DNA of 64,000 nucleotides from an uncultured Eubacteriales bacterium (GTDB lineage Bacteria; Bacillota; Clostridia; Lachnospirales; Cellulosilyticaceae). How positions within the stretch are numbered: the first letter of the stretch is position 1; every line of letters begins with the position of its first letter. The DNA lies in the NCBI GenBank assembly GCA_900551325.1, contig URVM01000001.1, positions 372,001 to 436,000 on the forward strand, given 5' to 3'. Below the pieces are notes generated by a model. That model saw only the letters and a program-made list of their open reading frames with translations. It ran no database searches and was not told the DNA's origin. The position numbers and the translations under genes are program-made. This document shows positions 8,804 to 18,399 of the stretch, one piece after another.

Positions 8804-10498
8804 TTACAATTTACTGTCATCTATTGCCATAAGGTAAGATTCAATATCTCCTATAATGTTTTTCACACATCCATCTTTAAATGGTGAGATTAAATTGCCT
8901 AGTTCAACAATTTGTAAGAAAGATTTTGTTCCACCTACCTTACATATTTTAAGATAGTCTTCCCAACCTTTAGCACGGTCTTCATTCATCTTTTTCCAGA
9001 ATTGAAGAGCACAAATTTGAGCTAATGTATAGTCAATGTAGTAAAATGGTGATGCGAAAATATGTCCTTGTTTAAACCACCATGTACCTTTCTCTAATAT
9101 AGCACACTCACTATAATCTTTATGTGGTAAATATTGTCTTTCTATTTGACGCCATACAGCTTTTCTTTCATCAGGTGTCATCTCCGGATTTTCGTAAACA
9201 GCATGTTGGAAAGCATCTACTACAATACCATATGGGATGAACTTAATAGCACTACTTAAATGTTCATATTTATACTTCTCTACATCCTTACCAAAGAACT
9301 CTTCCATCCAAGGCCATGTAATAAATTCCATACTCATAGAATGAATTTCACAGCTTTCATAAGTTGGGAAGTAAAGTCCTGGTACATCTATCCAACGTGA
9401 ATTATATACTTGGAAAGCATGTCCTGCTTCATGAGTTAATACATCCACATCCCCTGAAGTTCCATTAAAGTTAGAGAAGATAAAAGGTGCCTTATAAGAA
9501 GAAATCAGTGTACAATATCCACCAGCTTGTTTACTTGGTTTTGTTTCTAAATCCATAAGTTCATTCTCTGTCATAAACTCAAAGAATTCCTTAGTCTCTG
9601 GAGAAAGCTCATTGTACATTTTCTTACCTTTTTCTAAGATAAAATGTGCATCTCCTTGAGGTGTAGCATTTCCTGATTCAAATACAAAATCTATATCATA
9701 ATAACTTAATTTAGAAAGTCCAAGACGCTTAGCTTGTTTGTCATAAAGCTTATTTGCAACAGGTACAATTTCTTCTAATACTTGTTTTCTAAATGCTTTA
9801 ACCATCTCTTCATTATAATCATTACGATTCATTAAACGATAGCCATATTCTACATAATTTTTGAATCCTAGTTTAGTAGCTTTTCTATGGCGTACTTTTA
9901 CTAACTTATCATAAATGGTATCAAACTTTTCTTCATTTTCTTCAAAGAATTTAAAGTAAGCTTCACTTGCACGTTTACGTACATCTCTATCTTTAGAAAT
10001 CATAAAAGGACGCATACCTGATAAGTTATAAGTCTTACCTTCAAATTCAATAGCAGCAGATGCAATAAGCTTATCATATTCTGTAGTTAATCTATTTTCT
10101 TCTTGCATTTCTTCTAAAATTGCATTAGAAAAAGTTTTATCCTCATTTTCTAGAATATCAAAGTATTGCTTACTAAAAGCCTCTTCTAATTCTTCTCTAT
10201 AAGGAGAGTTTAAAAGTACTTTATTAAGAGCATTTGTCTGCTCCATATAAAGTGGCCCATACTCATCCCAGTAATCACTTTCTTTTTCATAAAATTCATC
10301 TTTAGTATTAATAGAATGTCTAATACTTGCAAGGTCACCACTTGTATTAATTTGATTAATATAATCATGGGCTATTTTAATCTTTTCGATTTGTTCTTTA
10401 GCATTACTTGCATTTTTGATTTCTTCTACCATACTTTGTAAAGTTGCTTTATAAACTTCAAAGTCAGGTCTTTCATACTTAAACTCTGTAAATTTCAT
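8804..10498 (-). CDS. M3-family oligoendopeptidase (PepF-like)
   Basis: A 564-residue cytosolic zinc metallopeptidase that would cut short peptides. The zinc site is HEAGHAF with the first His at residue 356, in the context VDVLTHEAGHAFQVYNSR. The third ligand is probably a Glu in YESCEIHSMSMEF about 25 residues later. Length and motifs match the M3B oligoendopeptidases of Clostridia, not thimet-type Dcp. GAGGAG precedes the ATG. It is transcribed alone; the closest genes are secG downstream and an unrelated HEXXH protein upstream. Confidence 0.92.
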   Translation of the reverse strand: MKFTEFKYERPDFEVYKATLQSMVEEIKNASNAKEQIEKIKIAHDYINQINTSGDLASIRHSINTKDEFYEKESDYWDEYGPLYMEQTNALNKVLLNSPYREELEEAFSKQYFDILENEDKTFSNAILEEMQEENRLTTEYDKLIASAAIEFEGKTYNLSGMRPFMISKDRDVRKRASEAYFKFFEENEEKFDTIYDKLVKVRHRKATKLGFKNYVEYGYRLMNRNDYNEEMVKAFRKQVLEEIVPVANKLYDKQAKRLGLSKLSYYDIDFVFESGNATPQGDAHFILEKGKKMYNELSPETKEFFEFMTENELMDLETKPSKQAGGYCTLISSYKAPFIFSNFNGTSGDVDVLTHEAGHAFQVYNSRWIDVPGLYFPTYESCEIHSMSMEFITWPWMEEFFGKDVEKYKYEHLSSAIKFIPYGIVVDAFQHAVYENPEMTPDERKAVWRQIERQYLPHKDYSECAILEKGTWWFKQGHIFASPFYYIDYTLAQICALQFWKKMNEDRAKGWEDYLKICKVGGTKSFLQIVELGNLISPFKDGCVKNIIGDIESYLMAIDDSKL

Positions 10499-10628
10499 AT
10501 ATCATCGCTCCTCTTTTGTCATTATAAGTTTTCATAATTTTATTATAGTTGAACCTTCATAAGATAACAACTATCACATCTATCAATTTATATGGTATCC
10601 TTATTTCCCCTTATTATTTCAATTTCTT

Positions 10629-12206
10629 TTATCTATTCAATTGATTAAGCCACGCCTCCTTAGCCTCTTCATAAGTTATTCCAAATACTTCTTCAAAAGT
10701 TTTTGTTGTTTGATCTCCTATACAATACCCTAGATAAGTATCTAATGAAAATTGATCAATTAAATATCCTGTAAAGGAAGAAGCTTGATTATAGCTTAAC
10801 TCATTTCCACCACCTTGATGTCGACTAGCAACTGAATACTGCTTTCCTACTGTGGACCTATCCGAAGGTAATTTCTCCACACTATTAAATGATGCATAGG
10901 CACAAGCATCCACATACAACTTCGTATCAATCACTTCTGGTAAAAATGCTCCTCCATGAGCTTTATAATAGGCCATCATGTTTGCATAATAGTCTGGCTC
11001 CTCTGGTAAATGATCTGCTGTTATGCCTTCAAACTCTAACTGTATAATATAATTATCAGGATAAATAGCACGGGACAAATATTCTGCTATCCCTTCTTGC
11101 ATCCATAATTTATCTACCCCGAAAGATGTTCCTGTTAATGTATGTGTATATTCATGCAAATGATGTACAGGAGCCCCTAGGTTAATTTTCGATCCTCCTG
11201 CTGTATCTCCTCTAAAGCCAGATGCCGTTAAAAAATAGTACTCTGGCTTCACATCTTTATTAATGAATTTAAAGTTATTAGGTGCGTTCTGCTCTAAGTA
11301 ATTTAACAAATAAGCTCTACCTTTTGCATCCTTATCAAGAAACACCTCTACTTCTTTGACTGTAGATAGAAACTTTACTTTATTCATATAATAGCTTGCT
11401 TCATCTGAGTTTATAATTAAAGAGTATTTTCCAGATTTACTATAGATAAATGTATTAAATTCAAACTCATATTGATTTTCATAAGTACGATTAACACCTA
11501 TAGATTTTAACCATTCTCTTTTTTCATTTAATCCAATTTCCCCAGACAGAATTAATTCTTCCCTATCTTGTTCAATAAAATAACTCACTAATGCAGTTGC
11601 CGTCTCTTTTGCTATTTGAAGCTCTTCTTCTGTATTCCATTCCTCATAAAACCGCCCTCCGAATAATCCTAGCATAGATAGATCTTCCGCTGTATCATAA
11701 TACTCACTTAGTTTATGTAGATCTACTTGTTCTTCAAAAATATATCCCACCAAACCATGAATTATGGCAGGCTCCGTTAGATTATAACAAGCTCGAACTA
11801 GACCTAATCTGTATCTATCACTTTCTATATCTTCTACTGTACAATATATAGCATCCTCACCTATATACATTCCAGTATCTAGAGATTTTTGGATAATATA
11901 GACCTTGATAGGTTGATTCAAAGGCTTCTCAAACTTCTTTTCTAGTGTTTTAATATCATTTTCTATCTTTTTTAAGTGTTTATTAGCTATTTCTTCATCA
12001 TAAATAGCTTCTTCCATACCAAGACCTATTGGCTCTATTTCTCCATAATACATATTCAACCTTCTATTACATATTTCATTTCTTTCAAATGCTTGAAGGC
12101 TATAACTTATATTATCTTTTCTAATTAAAAGCATACAATTAACTAGAACAATCATTAGTACTAATATCCCCGTTAGTATGCTTACTTGTTTTTTTCTCAT
12201 CTTCAT
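10629..12206 (-). CDS. Membrane-anchored HEXXH metallopeptidase-like protein
   Basis: A 525-residue protein that I cannot assign to a named family. Residues 8-28 form one hydrophobic N-terminal anchor; the rest should be extracellular. The zinc-peptidase motif HEYTH lies at residues 351-355, followed by WMQEGIAEYLS with Glu371 placed as third ligand, the gluzincin pattern of peptidase-MA-like proteins. The context APVHHLHEYTHTLTG supports a real active site. The N-terminal 300 residues have no motif I recognise. A GGGG Shine-Dalgarno precedes the ATG. It may process cell-surface proteins, but that is inference. Confidence 0.7.
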   Translation of the reverse strand: MKMRKKQVSILTGILVLMIVLVNCMLLIRKDNISYSLQAFERNEICNRRLNMYYGEIEPIGLGMEEAIYDEEIANKHLKKIENDIKTLEKKFEKPLNQPIKVYIIQKSLDTGMYIGEDAIYCTVEDIESDRYRLGLVRACYNLTEPAIIHGLVGYIFEEQVDLHKLSEYYDTAEDLSMLGLFGGRFYEEWNTEEELQIAKETATALVSYFIEQDREELILSGEIGLNEKREWLKSIGVNRTYENQYEFEFNTFIYSKSGKYSLIINSDEASYYMNKVKFLSTVKEVEVFLDKDAKGRAYLLNYLEQNAPNNFKFINKDVKPEYYFLTASGFRGDTAGGSKINLGAPVHHLHEYTHTLTGTSFGVDKLWMQEGIAEYLSRAIYPDNYIIQLEFEGITADHLPEEPDYYANMMAYYKAHGGAFLPEVIDTKLYVDACAYASFNSVEKLPSDRSTVGKQYSVASRHQGGGNELSYNQASSFTGYLIDQFSLDTYLGYCIGDQTTKTFEEVFGITYEEAKEAWLNQLNR

Positions 12207-12358
12207 ATCTTTTCCCCTAATTCATTGCTTGTAATATTTTTCTTCATTATAAGTACTATCTATAGTTTTACTTAATCTACCTATATTATCTTTTAGATCT
12301 ATTTTTTATTTAAATATAATTTATCCTTTATTCAACACTCTTAAATAAATATAAATAC

Positions 12359-12376
12359 ATATATATATATATATAT
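12359..12376. repeat. (AT)9 dinucleotide repeat
   Basis: Nine AT units just after the stop codon of the acetyltransferase gene, in an AT-rich intergenic region of 191 bp with no other recognised feature. Confidence 0.7.
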
Positions 12377-12397
12377 TAAATTTTCATGAAGACTTTC

Positions 12398-12958
12398 TTA
12401 CTTATTCCCAAAGTAATCTTCCCTAATTAATCCGTACCAAGCTACATCACAAATACCTTGATTATTTTTACTTGCTTGTCTTAAAGTTCCTTCGTATTTT
12501 AGTCCGCATTTCTCCATTACTTTTCCTGAGTTTGGATTTTTCGTATCATGTCTAGCATCTATACGATTTACCCCTACCTCTTCCATTAAAAACTTTATAA
12601 CTTCTCTAAATGCTTCTGATATTATCCCTTTGTTCCACCAATCTTTTCCAAGGGTATAACCTATATGAACACTTTCAACTTCTTTTTCATGTTGTACTAC
12701 CCCAATAGATCCAATTGCTTCTCTTATTTCCTTAAGTTCAATAGCCCAGTTATACGTAGTTGGTTCCTCATATTCTTTGATGACCATTTCTAAATAAGCT
12801 TTTGTGATTGCTACTTCTTTGTGTGGTGGCCATGAAAGGTACTTAGTTACTTCTTCATCACTTGCCCAATTCTTAAACATACATTGTGCATCATCTACTT
12901 TAAAACGTCGTAGTATTAGACGTTCGGTTTCTAATTTCTTTGTTCCTAAATGTTTCAT
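12398..12958 (-). CDS. GNAT N-acetyltransferase, RimJ/RimL type
   Basis: A 186-residue acetyl-CoA-dependent acetyltransferase. It opens with LETERLILRRFKVDDA, the hallmark of the RimJ/RimL branch. Later IGYTLGKDWWNKGIISEAFREVIKFL matches the acetyl-CoA pyrophosphate-binding motif region and NPNSGKVMEKCGLKYEGTLR is the conserved C-terminal strand-helix. Two ATGs are possible (12964 and 12958). The GGGG Shine-Dalgarno lies one base before the first and seven before the second, so I prefer 12958. Substrate unknown: ribosomal protein N termini, antibiotics and small amines are all known for the family. Confidence 0.85.
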   Translation of the reverse strand: MKHLGTKKLETERLILRRFKVDDAQCMFKNWASDEEVTKYLSWPPHKEVAITKAYLEMVIKEYEEPTTYNWAIELKEIREAIGSIGVVQHEKEVESVHIGYTLGKDWWNKGIISEAFREVIKFLMEEVGVNRIDARHDTKNPNSGKVMEKCGLKYEGTLRQASKNNQGICDVAWYGLIREDYFGNK

Positions 12959-13017
12959 CTTCATTCCCCTTTATTATAGTAATTTAAATGTATTTGTATT
13001 CCTATCTATGTTTTTCT

Positions 13018-13782
13018 TTATGGAAATAGTTGTTCTACTAAATTGTATAGTCTATTGTCTATAGGCATACATTGCCCCCCTTGGGTTGCCTTTTGTGATT
13101 GAGAATATGATTGGTTTGTCATATTGTATACAATAAACTCTGTTGCTCTTCCCCACTGAATATATGTTTCATCTGCCATCTTATATATAATAAGTTCTGT
13201 TATTTCTCCCTCTTTATCTATTTCCTTAACTATGTAGTACTCAAATAGATTAGATAAGTCCTTTCCTTCTCTTGCTGATGAAGTAGTAATCCATTCGTGT
13301 ATCAAGACTCTTATTAGATCATATTGTGCATCTTGAATATCTTCCCATACCCTTATAGGATTTCCTTCTTGAAAGTGCGTAACAGAATAATTAGATGAAG
13401 TTGATTCATAATTTTTACTTTCCATAGACAAAATCTCTTTAGCGTATAACTGTGTAGGATATGTTTCCATTACCAGCCCATGTTCTAGTAAAATAATGTC
13501 TCCTATATTAAAATTAGTGAACATAGATTGTACTGATTCTTCATTCTCTAATCTCCAAAATTCTGTATCTTTACAATAGACATAGCCTTCTTTCCCAACA
13601 AGGTTATTTTCCCCTATCCCTTTTACTAAAAGTGTCTTATCCTCTTGATTTACTTGAACGATCTGGACTATGGAAAGGAATACTTCTTCTGGCCCTTCTT
13701 CTACCTTATGCATTCTAAAGATAACTAAAAGGAATATAATACCTATTGCTATTACATATAAAATTAATTTTTTAGTTCTCAT
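13018..13782 (-). CDS. Unknown protein with one N-terminal membrane anchor
   Basis: A 254-residue protein not recognised. Residues 5-22 form a hydrophobic segment (LILYVIAIGIIFLLVIF) with a positively charged start, so it is probably tethered with its body outside. The first half contains short strand-like stretches (VNQEDKTLLVKGIGEN, IGDIILLEHGLVMETYPTQL) that resemble a small beta-barrel such as the DUF3221-type folds. The second half (LIHEWITTSSAREGKDLSNL) is more helical. The Shine-Dalgarno GGAGGAG is 13 bases before the ATG, longer than usual, so the start is not certain. It is followed by the GNAT gene in the same direction, 59 bases on. Confidence 0.55.
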   Translation of the reverse strand: MRTKKLILYVIAIGIIFLLVIFRMHKVEEGPEEVFLSIVQIVQVNQEDKTLLVKGIGENNLVGKEGYVYCKDTEFWRLENEESVQSMFTNFNIGDIILLEHGLVMETYPTQLYAKEILSMESKNYESTSSNYSVTHFQEGNPIRVWEDIQDAQYDLIRVLIHEWITTSSAREGKDLSNLFEYYIVKEIDKEGEITELIIYKMADETYIQWGRATEFIVYNMTNQSYSQSQKATQGGQCMPIDNRLYNLVEQLFP

Positions 13783-14077
13783 AGACTATGGGTAACTCCT
13801 CCTGTCTCTTGTACTTTTTCTTATTCATTACCTGATATATTTTAGTATGAATTTTTAAATTTCTTTATCAAATTATATCATCCTTTCATCTTTTTGACTA
13901 CGAACCTTTTCTACTTAAAAGTTAAAACACTTTTCCCTACCTTTTTTCCTTTAGATACTCTTATCTACTACCATTAAGTAGACTTGCTCTCTCAAGTTAC
14001 CTTAACTGTTAAGAAGATGTAGGTTGCTCCTACTCATTCTTTATGTACTTTTTCTCATTTTGTTGAAGCATTGAGAA
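13783..14077. other. Intergenic stretch with no gene seen
   Basis: AT-rich DNA between the unknown anchored protein and the inverted-repeat element. It contains a 13-bp dyad CTTAACTGTTAAG at 14001-14013 and no reading frame with a ribosome binding site. No promoter is convincing. Confidence 0.5.
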
Positions 14078-14281
14078 GGGTGACGTGGGGATGTGTTCTC
14101 CGGAACCTACCTATGGAATGTTCAGCTAAGAAATGTGTGAAATGAGAAAATGATGATCTTAGCCATACTGTTTGAACGAAACGTAGTGTAGTGAGTTTAT
14201 GGCGTTATCATTTTTGAATGAACTACATTTCTCTGAACATGGAATGAAGTAGGTGGAGGAGAATACAGCCACACGGCACCC
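14078..14281. repeat. 204-bp imperfect inverted-repeat element (MITE-like or structured RNA)
   Basis: The left end GGGTGACGTGGGGATG matches the reverse complement of the right end CAGCCACACGGCACCC, and complementarity continues inward: TTCTCC/GGAGAA, ACCTAC/GTAGGT, TGTTCAG/CTGAACA, AGAAATGT/ACATTTCT, AAAATGAT/ATCATTTT and GCCATA/TATGGC. This leaves a central loop around 14170-14195 with TTTGAACGAAACG. The element is richer in GC than its surroundings and lies outside the eno terminator, with no ORF inside. Overall it folds as one long imperfect hairpin. A decayed miniature transposable element is most likely; a non-coding RNA is possible. Confidence 0.65.
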
Positions 14282-14316
14282 ATAGTAGACTTAGGATAAT
14301 TTTTCTAAACACAAAA

Positions 14317-14354
14317 AAATAAGCCTAAAAGCATTTTAACTTTTAGGCTTATCT
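14317..14354 (-). terminator. Intrinsic terminator of eno
   Basis: Stem AAGCCTAAAAG / CTTTTAGGCTT with a T run on the minus strand, about 53 bases after the eno stop codon; it closes the glycolytic block. Confidence 0.85.
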
Positions 14355-14406
14355 ACTATTCGTCGCATTTTTTAAAGCTTTAATCTTCGTCTTAATATGT
14401 GTGTGT

Positions 14407-15726
14407 TTACCTAGTGAGATTGAAAAAAGAACGAAGACCTCTATATTCTGCTACTTCATCCAGCTCTTCTTCTATACGAAGAAGTTGATTGTATTTGGCA
14501 ACACGGTCTGAACGTGCTGGTGCACCAGTTTTTATTTGACCAGCATTAACAGCTACTACAATGTCTGCAATGGTGGTATCTTCTGATTCACCAGAACGAT
14601 GAGATACAATTGCCGTGTATCCTGCCCTATTTGCCATTTCTATAGCATTAAAGGTTTCTGTAAGTGTACCAATTTGATTTACTTTAATCAGTATGGCATT
14701 ACCTACTTTTTTCAGGATACCTTTTTCAAGAATTTTTGTATTGGTTACGAACAAGTCGTCTCCTACAAGTTGTACACGATTACCTAGTCGTTCACTAAGT
14801 AGTGCCCAACCTTCCCAATCCTTTTCACCTAACCCATCTTCAATTGAAATAATAGGGAATTGGTTTACAAGATTTTCGTAGTAATCTACCATTTCTTCTG
14901 ATGTACGGACAATCTGGGTACCTTTCATCTTGCTTTCGCCTTTGAAATAATACTTGCCGTCCGCGTCGTTATAAAGCTCAGATGCTGCCGCATCCATAGC
15001 AATACGTACTTCTTCACCAGGTTTATAACCTGCTTTACTAATCGCTTCAACAATAAGTGTGAGTACTTCTTCTGATGTTGCAAGGTCTGGTGCAAAACCA
15101 CCTTCATCACCTACACCAGTAGCTAAACCTTTATCATTAAGTACTTTCTTAAGTGTGTGATAAATTTCTGCACACATACGAAGTGCTTCTTTAAAGGAAG
15201 TTGCCCCTACTGGCATAATCATAAATTCTTGAAGGTCTACTGTATTATCAGCATGCTCTCCACCATTTAAAATGTTCATCATAGGTACAGGAAGCACTTT
15301 AGCATTTATCCCACCTAGGTATTGATATAAAGGCATGCTAAGTGCTTTTGCAGCTGCTTTCGCCACTGCCATAGATACTCCTAGTATCGCATTTGCACCT
15401 AATTTACTTTTGTTCGGTGTGCCATCTAAGTCAATCATCACCTTATCTATGGCAGCTTGATCAAGGGCGTTCATACCTATAACTTCTGGTGCGATGATAT
15501 CATTTACATTTTTAACAGCTTGTTGTACGCCTTTTCCTAAGTAACGAGAGCTATCTCCGTCACGAAGCTCTATAGCTTCTAGTTCTCCAGTAGAAGCACC
15601 AGAAGGTACGATGGCAGAGCCAACATAATCTCCTTCAACTACAACTTCTACCTCAACTGTTGGATTTGCTCTTGAGTCTAACACCTCTCTTGCAAAAACA
15701 TCTAAAATCTCAATGTAACCTTTCAT
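14407..15726 (-). CDS. eno: Enolase
   Basis: A 439-residue phosphopyruvate hydratase converting 2-phosphoglycerate to phosphoenolpyruvate. PSGASTGELEA is the mobile active-site loop, GDEGGFAP holds the general acid Glu, ISIEDGL and VGDDLFVTN carry Mg ligands, IKVNQIGTLTET has the catalytic Lys and VSHRSGESEDTTIAD the C-terminal active-site strand. A longer frame opens at 15753, but AAAGGAG lies 10 bases before the ATG at 15726 and MKGYIEI is the normal N terminus. Residue 20 is Ala in DSRANPTVE where most enolases have Gly, and NGGEHADNTVD also departs from the usual NGGSHADNNVD. It is the last gene of the glycolytic block, about 280 bases after gpmI. Confidence 0.96.
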   Translation of the reverse strand: MKGYIEILDVFAREVLDSRANPTVEVEVVVEGDYVGSAIVPSGASTGELEAIELRDGDSSRYLGKGVQQAVKNVNDIIAPEVIGMNALDQAAIDKVMIDLDGTPNKSKLGANAILGVSMAVAKAAAKALSMPLYQYLGGINAKVLPVPMMNILNGGEHADNTVDLQEFMIMPVGATSFKEALRMCAEIYHTLKKVLNDKGLATGVGDEGGFAPDLATSEEVLTLIVEAISKAGYKPGEEVRIAMDAAASELYNDADGKYYFKGESKMKGTQIVRTSEEMVDYYENLVNQFPIISIEDGLGEKDWEGWALLSERLGNRVQLVGDDLFVTNTKILEKGILKKVGNAILIKVNQIGTLTETFNAIEMANRAGYTAIVSHRSGESEDTTIADIVVAVNAGQIKTGAPARSDRVAKYNQLLRIEEELDEVAEYRGLRSFFNLTR

Positions 15727-16009
15727 ACGTGCATGACTCCTTTCAACCCACATGAATTATCATGTTTTAGTCTTTCCACTTTTCATGTAATCATACGAAG
15801 AACCCATTTACATTATGCTTAATATTACATCTTTTCTCACAAAGTGGTTTATCTTGCCCATAATCCCTCTATTGTGTCTTATCATAAATCAGTTTAAACT
15901 CTAGTCTACTCTGCCCAAGTTAAAGTACATTTGCTAATGCTTAAAACTTTTATCACCTTTTAATATTTATTAGATACTTAATTTTATTAAGCTTTCATAG
16001 ATGCTTTAC

Positions 16010-17545
16010 TTATTTAACTAGTAAAGATTCTCCATCCATTTCAGCTGGTTGTTCCATACCCATCATTTCTAATAAAGTTGGTGCAATATCAGCAAGTTTG
16101 CCGCCTTCTTTAAGTGTTACACCTTCTTTATAGTTTACAAGTATAAAAGGTACTGGATTAGTTGTATGTGCTGTAAAGGCACCATTTGTTTCATAATCTT
16201 TCATTTGTTCTGCATTACCATGATCAGCACAAATAAATGCATAACCATTTGTTTCTTCAATAGCACGAACTACATCGCCTACTGCTTTATCAACAGCTTC
16301 AATAGCGCTGATTGCTGCATCCATATTACCTGTATGACCAACCATATCTGGGTTAGCAAAGTTACAGATAATCATATCGTATTTGCCTGAACGAATTGCA
16401 TCTTCTAATTTAGAAGATACTTCAAATACGCTCATTTCTGGTTGAAGGTCGTAAGTTGCTACTTTTGGAGAAGATACAAGTTCACGAACTTCATTTTCAT
16501 ATGGTTCTTCTACACCGCCGTTGAAGAAGAATGTTACGTGAGCATATTTTTCTGTTTCAGCAATACGAAGTTGAGTTTTGCCATTATTTGCAAGGTATTC
16601 TCCAAATGTATTTGTAAGTGTTTGTGGTGTAAACGCTACTTCTTTATTTGGAATAGTAATATCGTATTGTGTGAAAGTTACAAAGTGAGTTTTCACTCTA
16701 TCTCTTTCAAATCCTGTAAAGGCATCATCACAGAATGCACGAGTCATTTCACGAGCACGGTCAGGACGGAAGTTGAAGAATACTACAGAGTCGCCTTCTT
16801 CTACTTGTGCTACTGGTGCGCCTTCTTTTGTAATAACTGTTGGAAGTACAAATTCATCATTTACTTCTTTTGCATAAGAATCAGCAATAGCTGTTACAGC
16901 GTCAGTTGCTACCTCACCTTTACCTTTAACGATTGCATCGTATGCTTTTTCAACACGATCCCATCTATTGTCACGGTCCATAGCATAGTAACGACCTGAT
17001 ACTGTAGCAATTTCACCTACACCGATTTCTTCCATCTTAGCTACAAGTTCAGCTGTAAAGTCTTTACCTGAAGCTGGAGGTGTGTCACGTCCATCTAAGA
17101 ATACATGTACATAAACTTTTTCAAGGCCAAATTTCTTAGCCATTTCTAAAAGAGCATATACGTGTGTATTGTGACTGTGTACCCCACCATCTGATAAAAG
17201 ACCAAATAAGTGAAGTGCTTTATTATTTTCTTTTGCATTATTCATTGCACCTACTAAAGCTTCATTATCGAAGAAGTCTCCGTCTGCAACTGCTTTAGTA
17301 ATACGTGTAAGCTCTTGGTATACGATACGTCCAGCGCCCATGTTAAGGTGACCTACTTCTGAGTTACCCATTTGACCATCTGGAAGACCTACTGCCATAC
17401 CACTTGCATATCCTGGTACTGTAGGATATTTTGCCATAATAGCATCAAGATTTGGTTTGTTAGCTTGGGCAATAGCATTGCCATCTTTTAAATCATTGAG
17501 TCCAAATCCATCAAGGATAAGGAGTAATGTTGTTTGTTTGTTCAT
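16010..17545 (-). CDS. gpmI: 2,3-bisphosphoglycerate-independent phosphoglycerate mutase
   Basis: A 511-residue manganese-dependent mutase that interconverts 3- and 2-phosphoglycerate. LLILDGFGL supplies the first metal ligand, and GQMGNSEVGHLNMGAGR carries the catalytic Ser. HSHNTH and DGRDTPP mark the transferase insertion. ICNFANPDMVGHTGN and CADHGNAEQM provide the remaining metal ligands. Length is exactly that of the alkaline-phosphatase superfamily enzyme. A GGAG Shine-Dalgarno precedes the ATG, and the gene follows tpiA by 24 bases, so the two are co-transcribed. The following 280 bases to eno contain no convincing terminator. Confidence 0.97.
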   Translation of the reverse strand: MNKQTTLLLILDGFGLNDLKDGNAIAQANKPNLDAIMAKYPTVPGYASGMAVGLPDGQMGNSEVGHLNMGAGRIVYQELTRITKAVADGDFFDNEALVGAMNNAKENNKALHLFGLLSDGGVHSHNTHVYALLEMAKKFGLEKVYVHVFLDGRDTPPASGKDFTAELVAKMEEIGVGEIATVSGRYYAMDRDNRWDRVEKAYDAIVKGKGEVATDAVTAIADSYAKEVNDEFVLPTVITKEGAPVAQVEEGDSVVFFNFRPDRAREMTRAFCDDAFTGFERDRVKTHFVTFTQYDITIPNKEVAFTPQTLTNTFGEYLANNGKTQLRIAETEKYAHVTFFFNGGVEEPYENEVRELVSSPKVATYDLQPEMSVFEVSSKLEDAIRSGKYDMIICNFANPDMVGHTGNMDAAISAIEAVDKAVGDVVRAIEETNGYAFICADHGNAEQMKDYETNGAFTAHTTNPVPFILVNYKEGVTLKEGGKLADIAPTLLEMMGMEQPAEMDGESLLVK

Positions 17546-17569
17546 TTTATATCTCCTTCTAAGAGGGGC

Positions 17570-18316
17570 TTATTTGTAGTTAACAATTGAAGCAAATTCT
17601 GGTTTAAGACTTGCTCCACCTACTAAACCACCATCGATATTACCCATATTGAATAATTCGTTAGCGTTGCCACCATTTACAGAACCGCCGTATTGTACAC
17701 GCACTTCATCTGCAACTTCTTTTCCATAAACTTCTGCAACAACTTCGCGAATTGCAGCACATACTTCTTCAGCTTGAGCTGATGTAGCTGTTCTACCTGT
17801 TCCGATAGCCCAGATTGGTTCGTATGCAATAACAACTTTTTTAGCATCTTCTGCTTTTACATCTTTAAGAGCAATTTTTGTTTGAAGACGTACAAGATCA
17901 ATTGTAACACCTTGTTCTCTTTCTTCTAAACTTTCACCAACACATACAACTGGTACTAAACCGTGTTCGATAGCTTTTAATGTTTTTTTGTTAACTGTTT
18001 CATCTGTTTCAGCAAAGTATTGTCTTCTTTCTGAGTGACCGATGATTACATATTTTACACCAAGTTCTACTAACATACTTGGAGCGATTTCTCCTGTGTA
18101 TGCACCATTTTCTTCAAAGTGCATGTTTTGAGCACCTACTGCAATATTTGTACCTTTTACAGCTTCAAGTACAGCTGGAAGGCATACAAATGGAGGACAT
18201 ACAACTACATCTACTTCATTTGTGTTGATTTCATTTTTAAGTGAATCAATAAGTTCTACAGCTTTAGCTGGAGTCATGTTCATTTTCCAGTTACCTGCAA
18301 CGATTTTTTTACGCAT
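17570..18316 (-). CDS. tpiA: Triosephosphate isomerase
   Basis: A 248-residue TIM-barrel enzyme interconverting dihydroxyacetone phosphate and glyceraldehyde 3-phosphate. GNWKMN contains the substrate Lys, IIGHSERR the catalytic His, VIAYEPIWAIGTGRTAT the catalytic Glu and the phosphate loop, and QYGGSVNGGN the phosphate-binding glycines. It starts with ATG after AAAGGAG. The pgk stop codon lies 214 bases upstream, an unusually wide and hairpin-rich gap inside the glycolytic block. Confidence 0.97.
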   Translation of the reverse strand: MRKKIVAGNWKMNMTPAKAVELIDSLKNEINTNEVDVVVCPPFVCLPAVLEAVKGTNIAVGAQNMHFEENGAYTGEIAPSMLVELGVKYVIIGHSERRQYFAETDETVNKKTLKAIEHGLVPVVCVGESLEEREQGVTIDLVRLQTKIALKDVKAEDAKKVVIAYEPIWAIGTGRTATSAQAEEVCAAIREVVAEVYGKEVADEVRVQYGGSVNGGNANELFNMGNIDGGLVGGASLKPEFASIVNYK

Positions 18317-18399
18317 AAGTAATCTCCTTTTTTAGGTCTATAACCTGTATTTGTAGATTCAATCAAGCCTATATGCTTAATTCTTCATTTAAAATTATG

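Noticed and set aside
12359..12376. Phase-variable AT repeat controlling the GNAT gene
   Set aside because: It lies after the stop codon, not in a promoter or frame, so slippage would not switch expression of this gene.
14925..15110. Minus-strand frame inside eno in another phase
   Set aside because: Overlaps the conserved eno frame and has a Lys/Gln-rich, non-protein-like translation.
16442..16999. Long plus-strand reading frame inside gpmI (185 codons)
   Set aside because: Shadow of gpmI: no ribosome binding site, Cys/Phe/Ser-rich translation typical of antisense frames.
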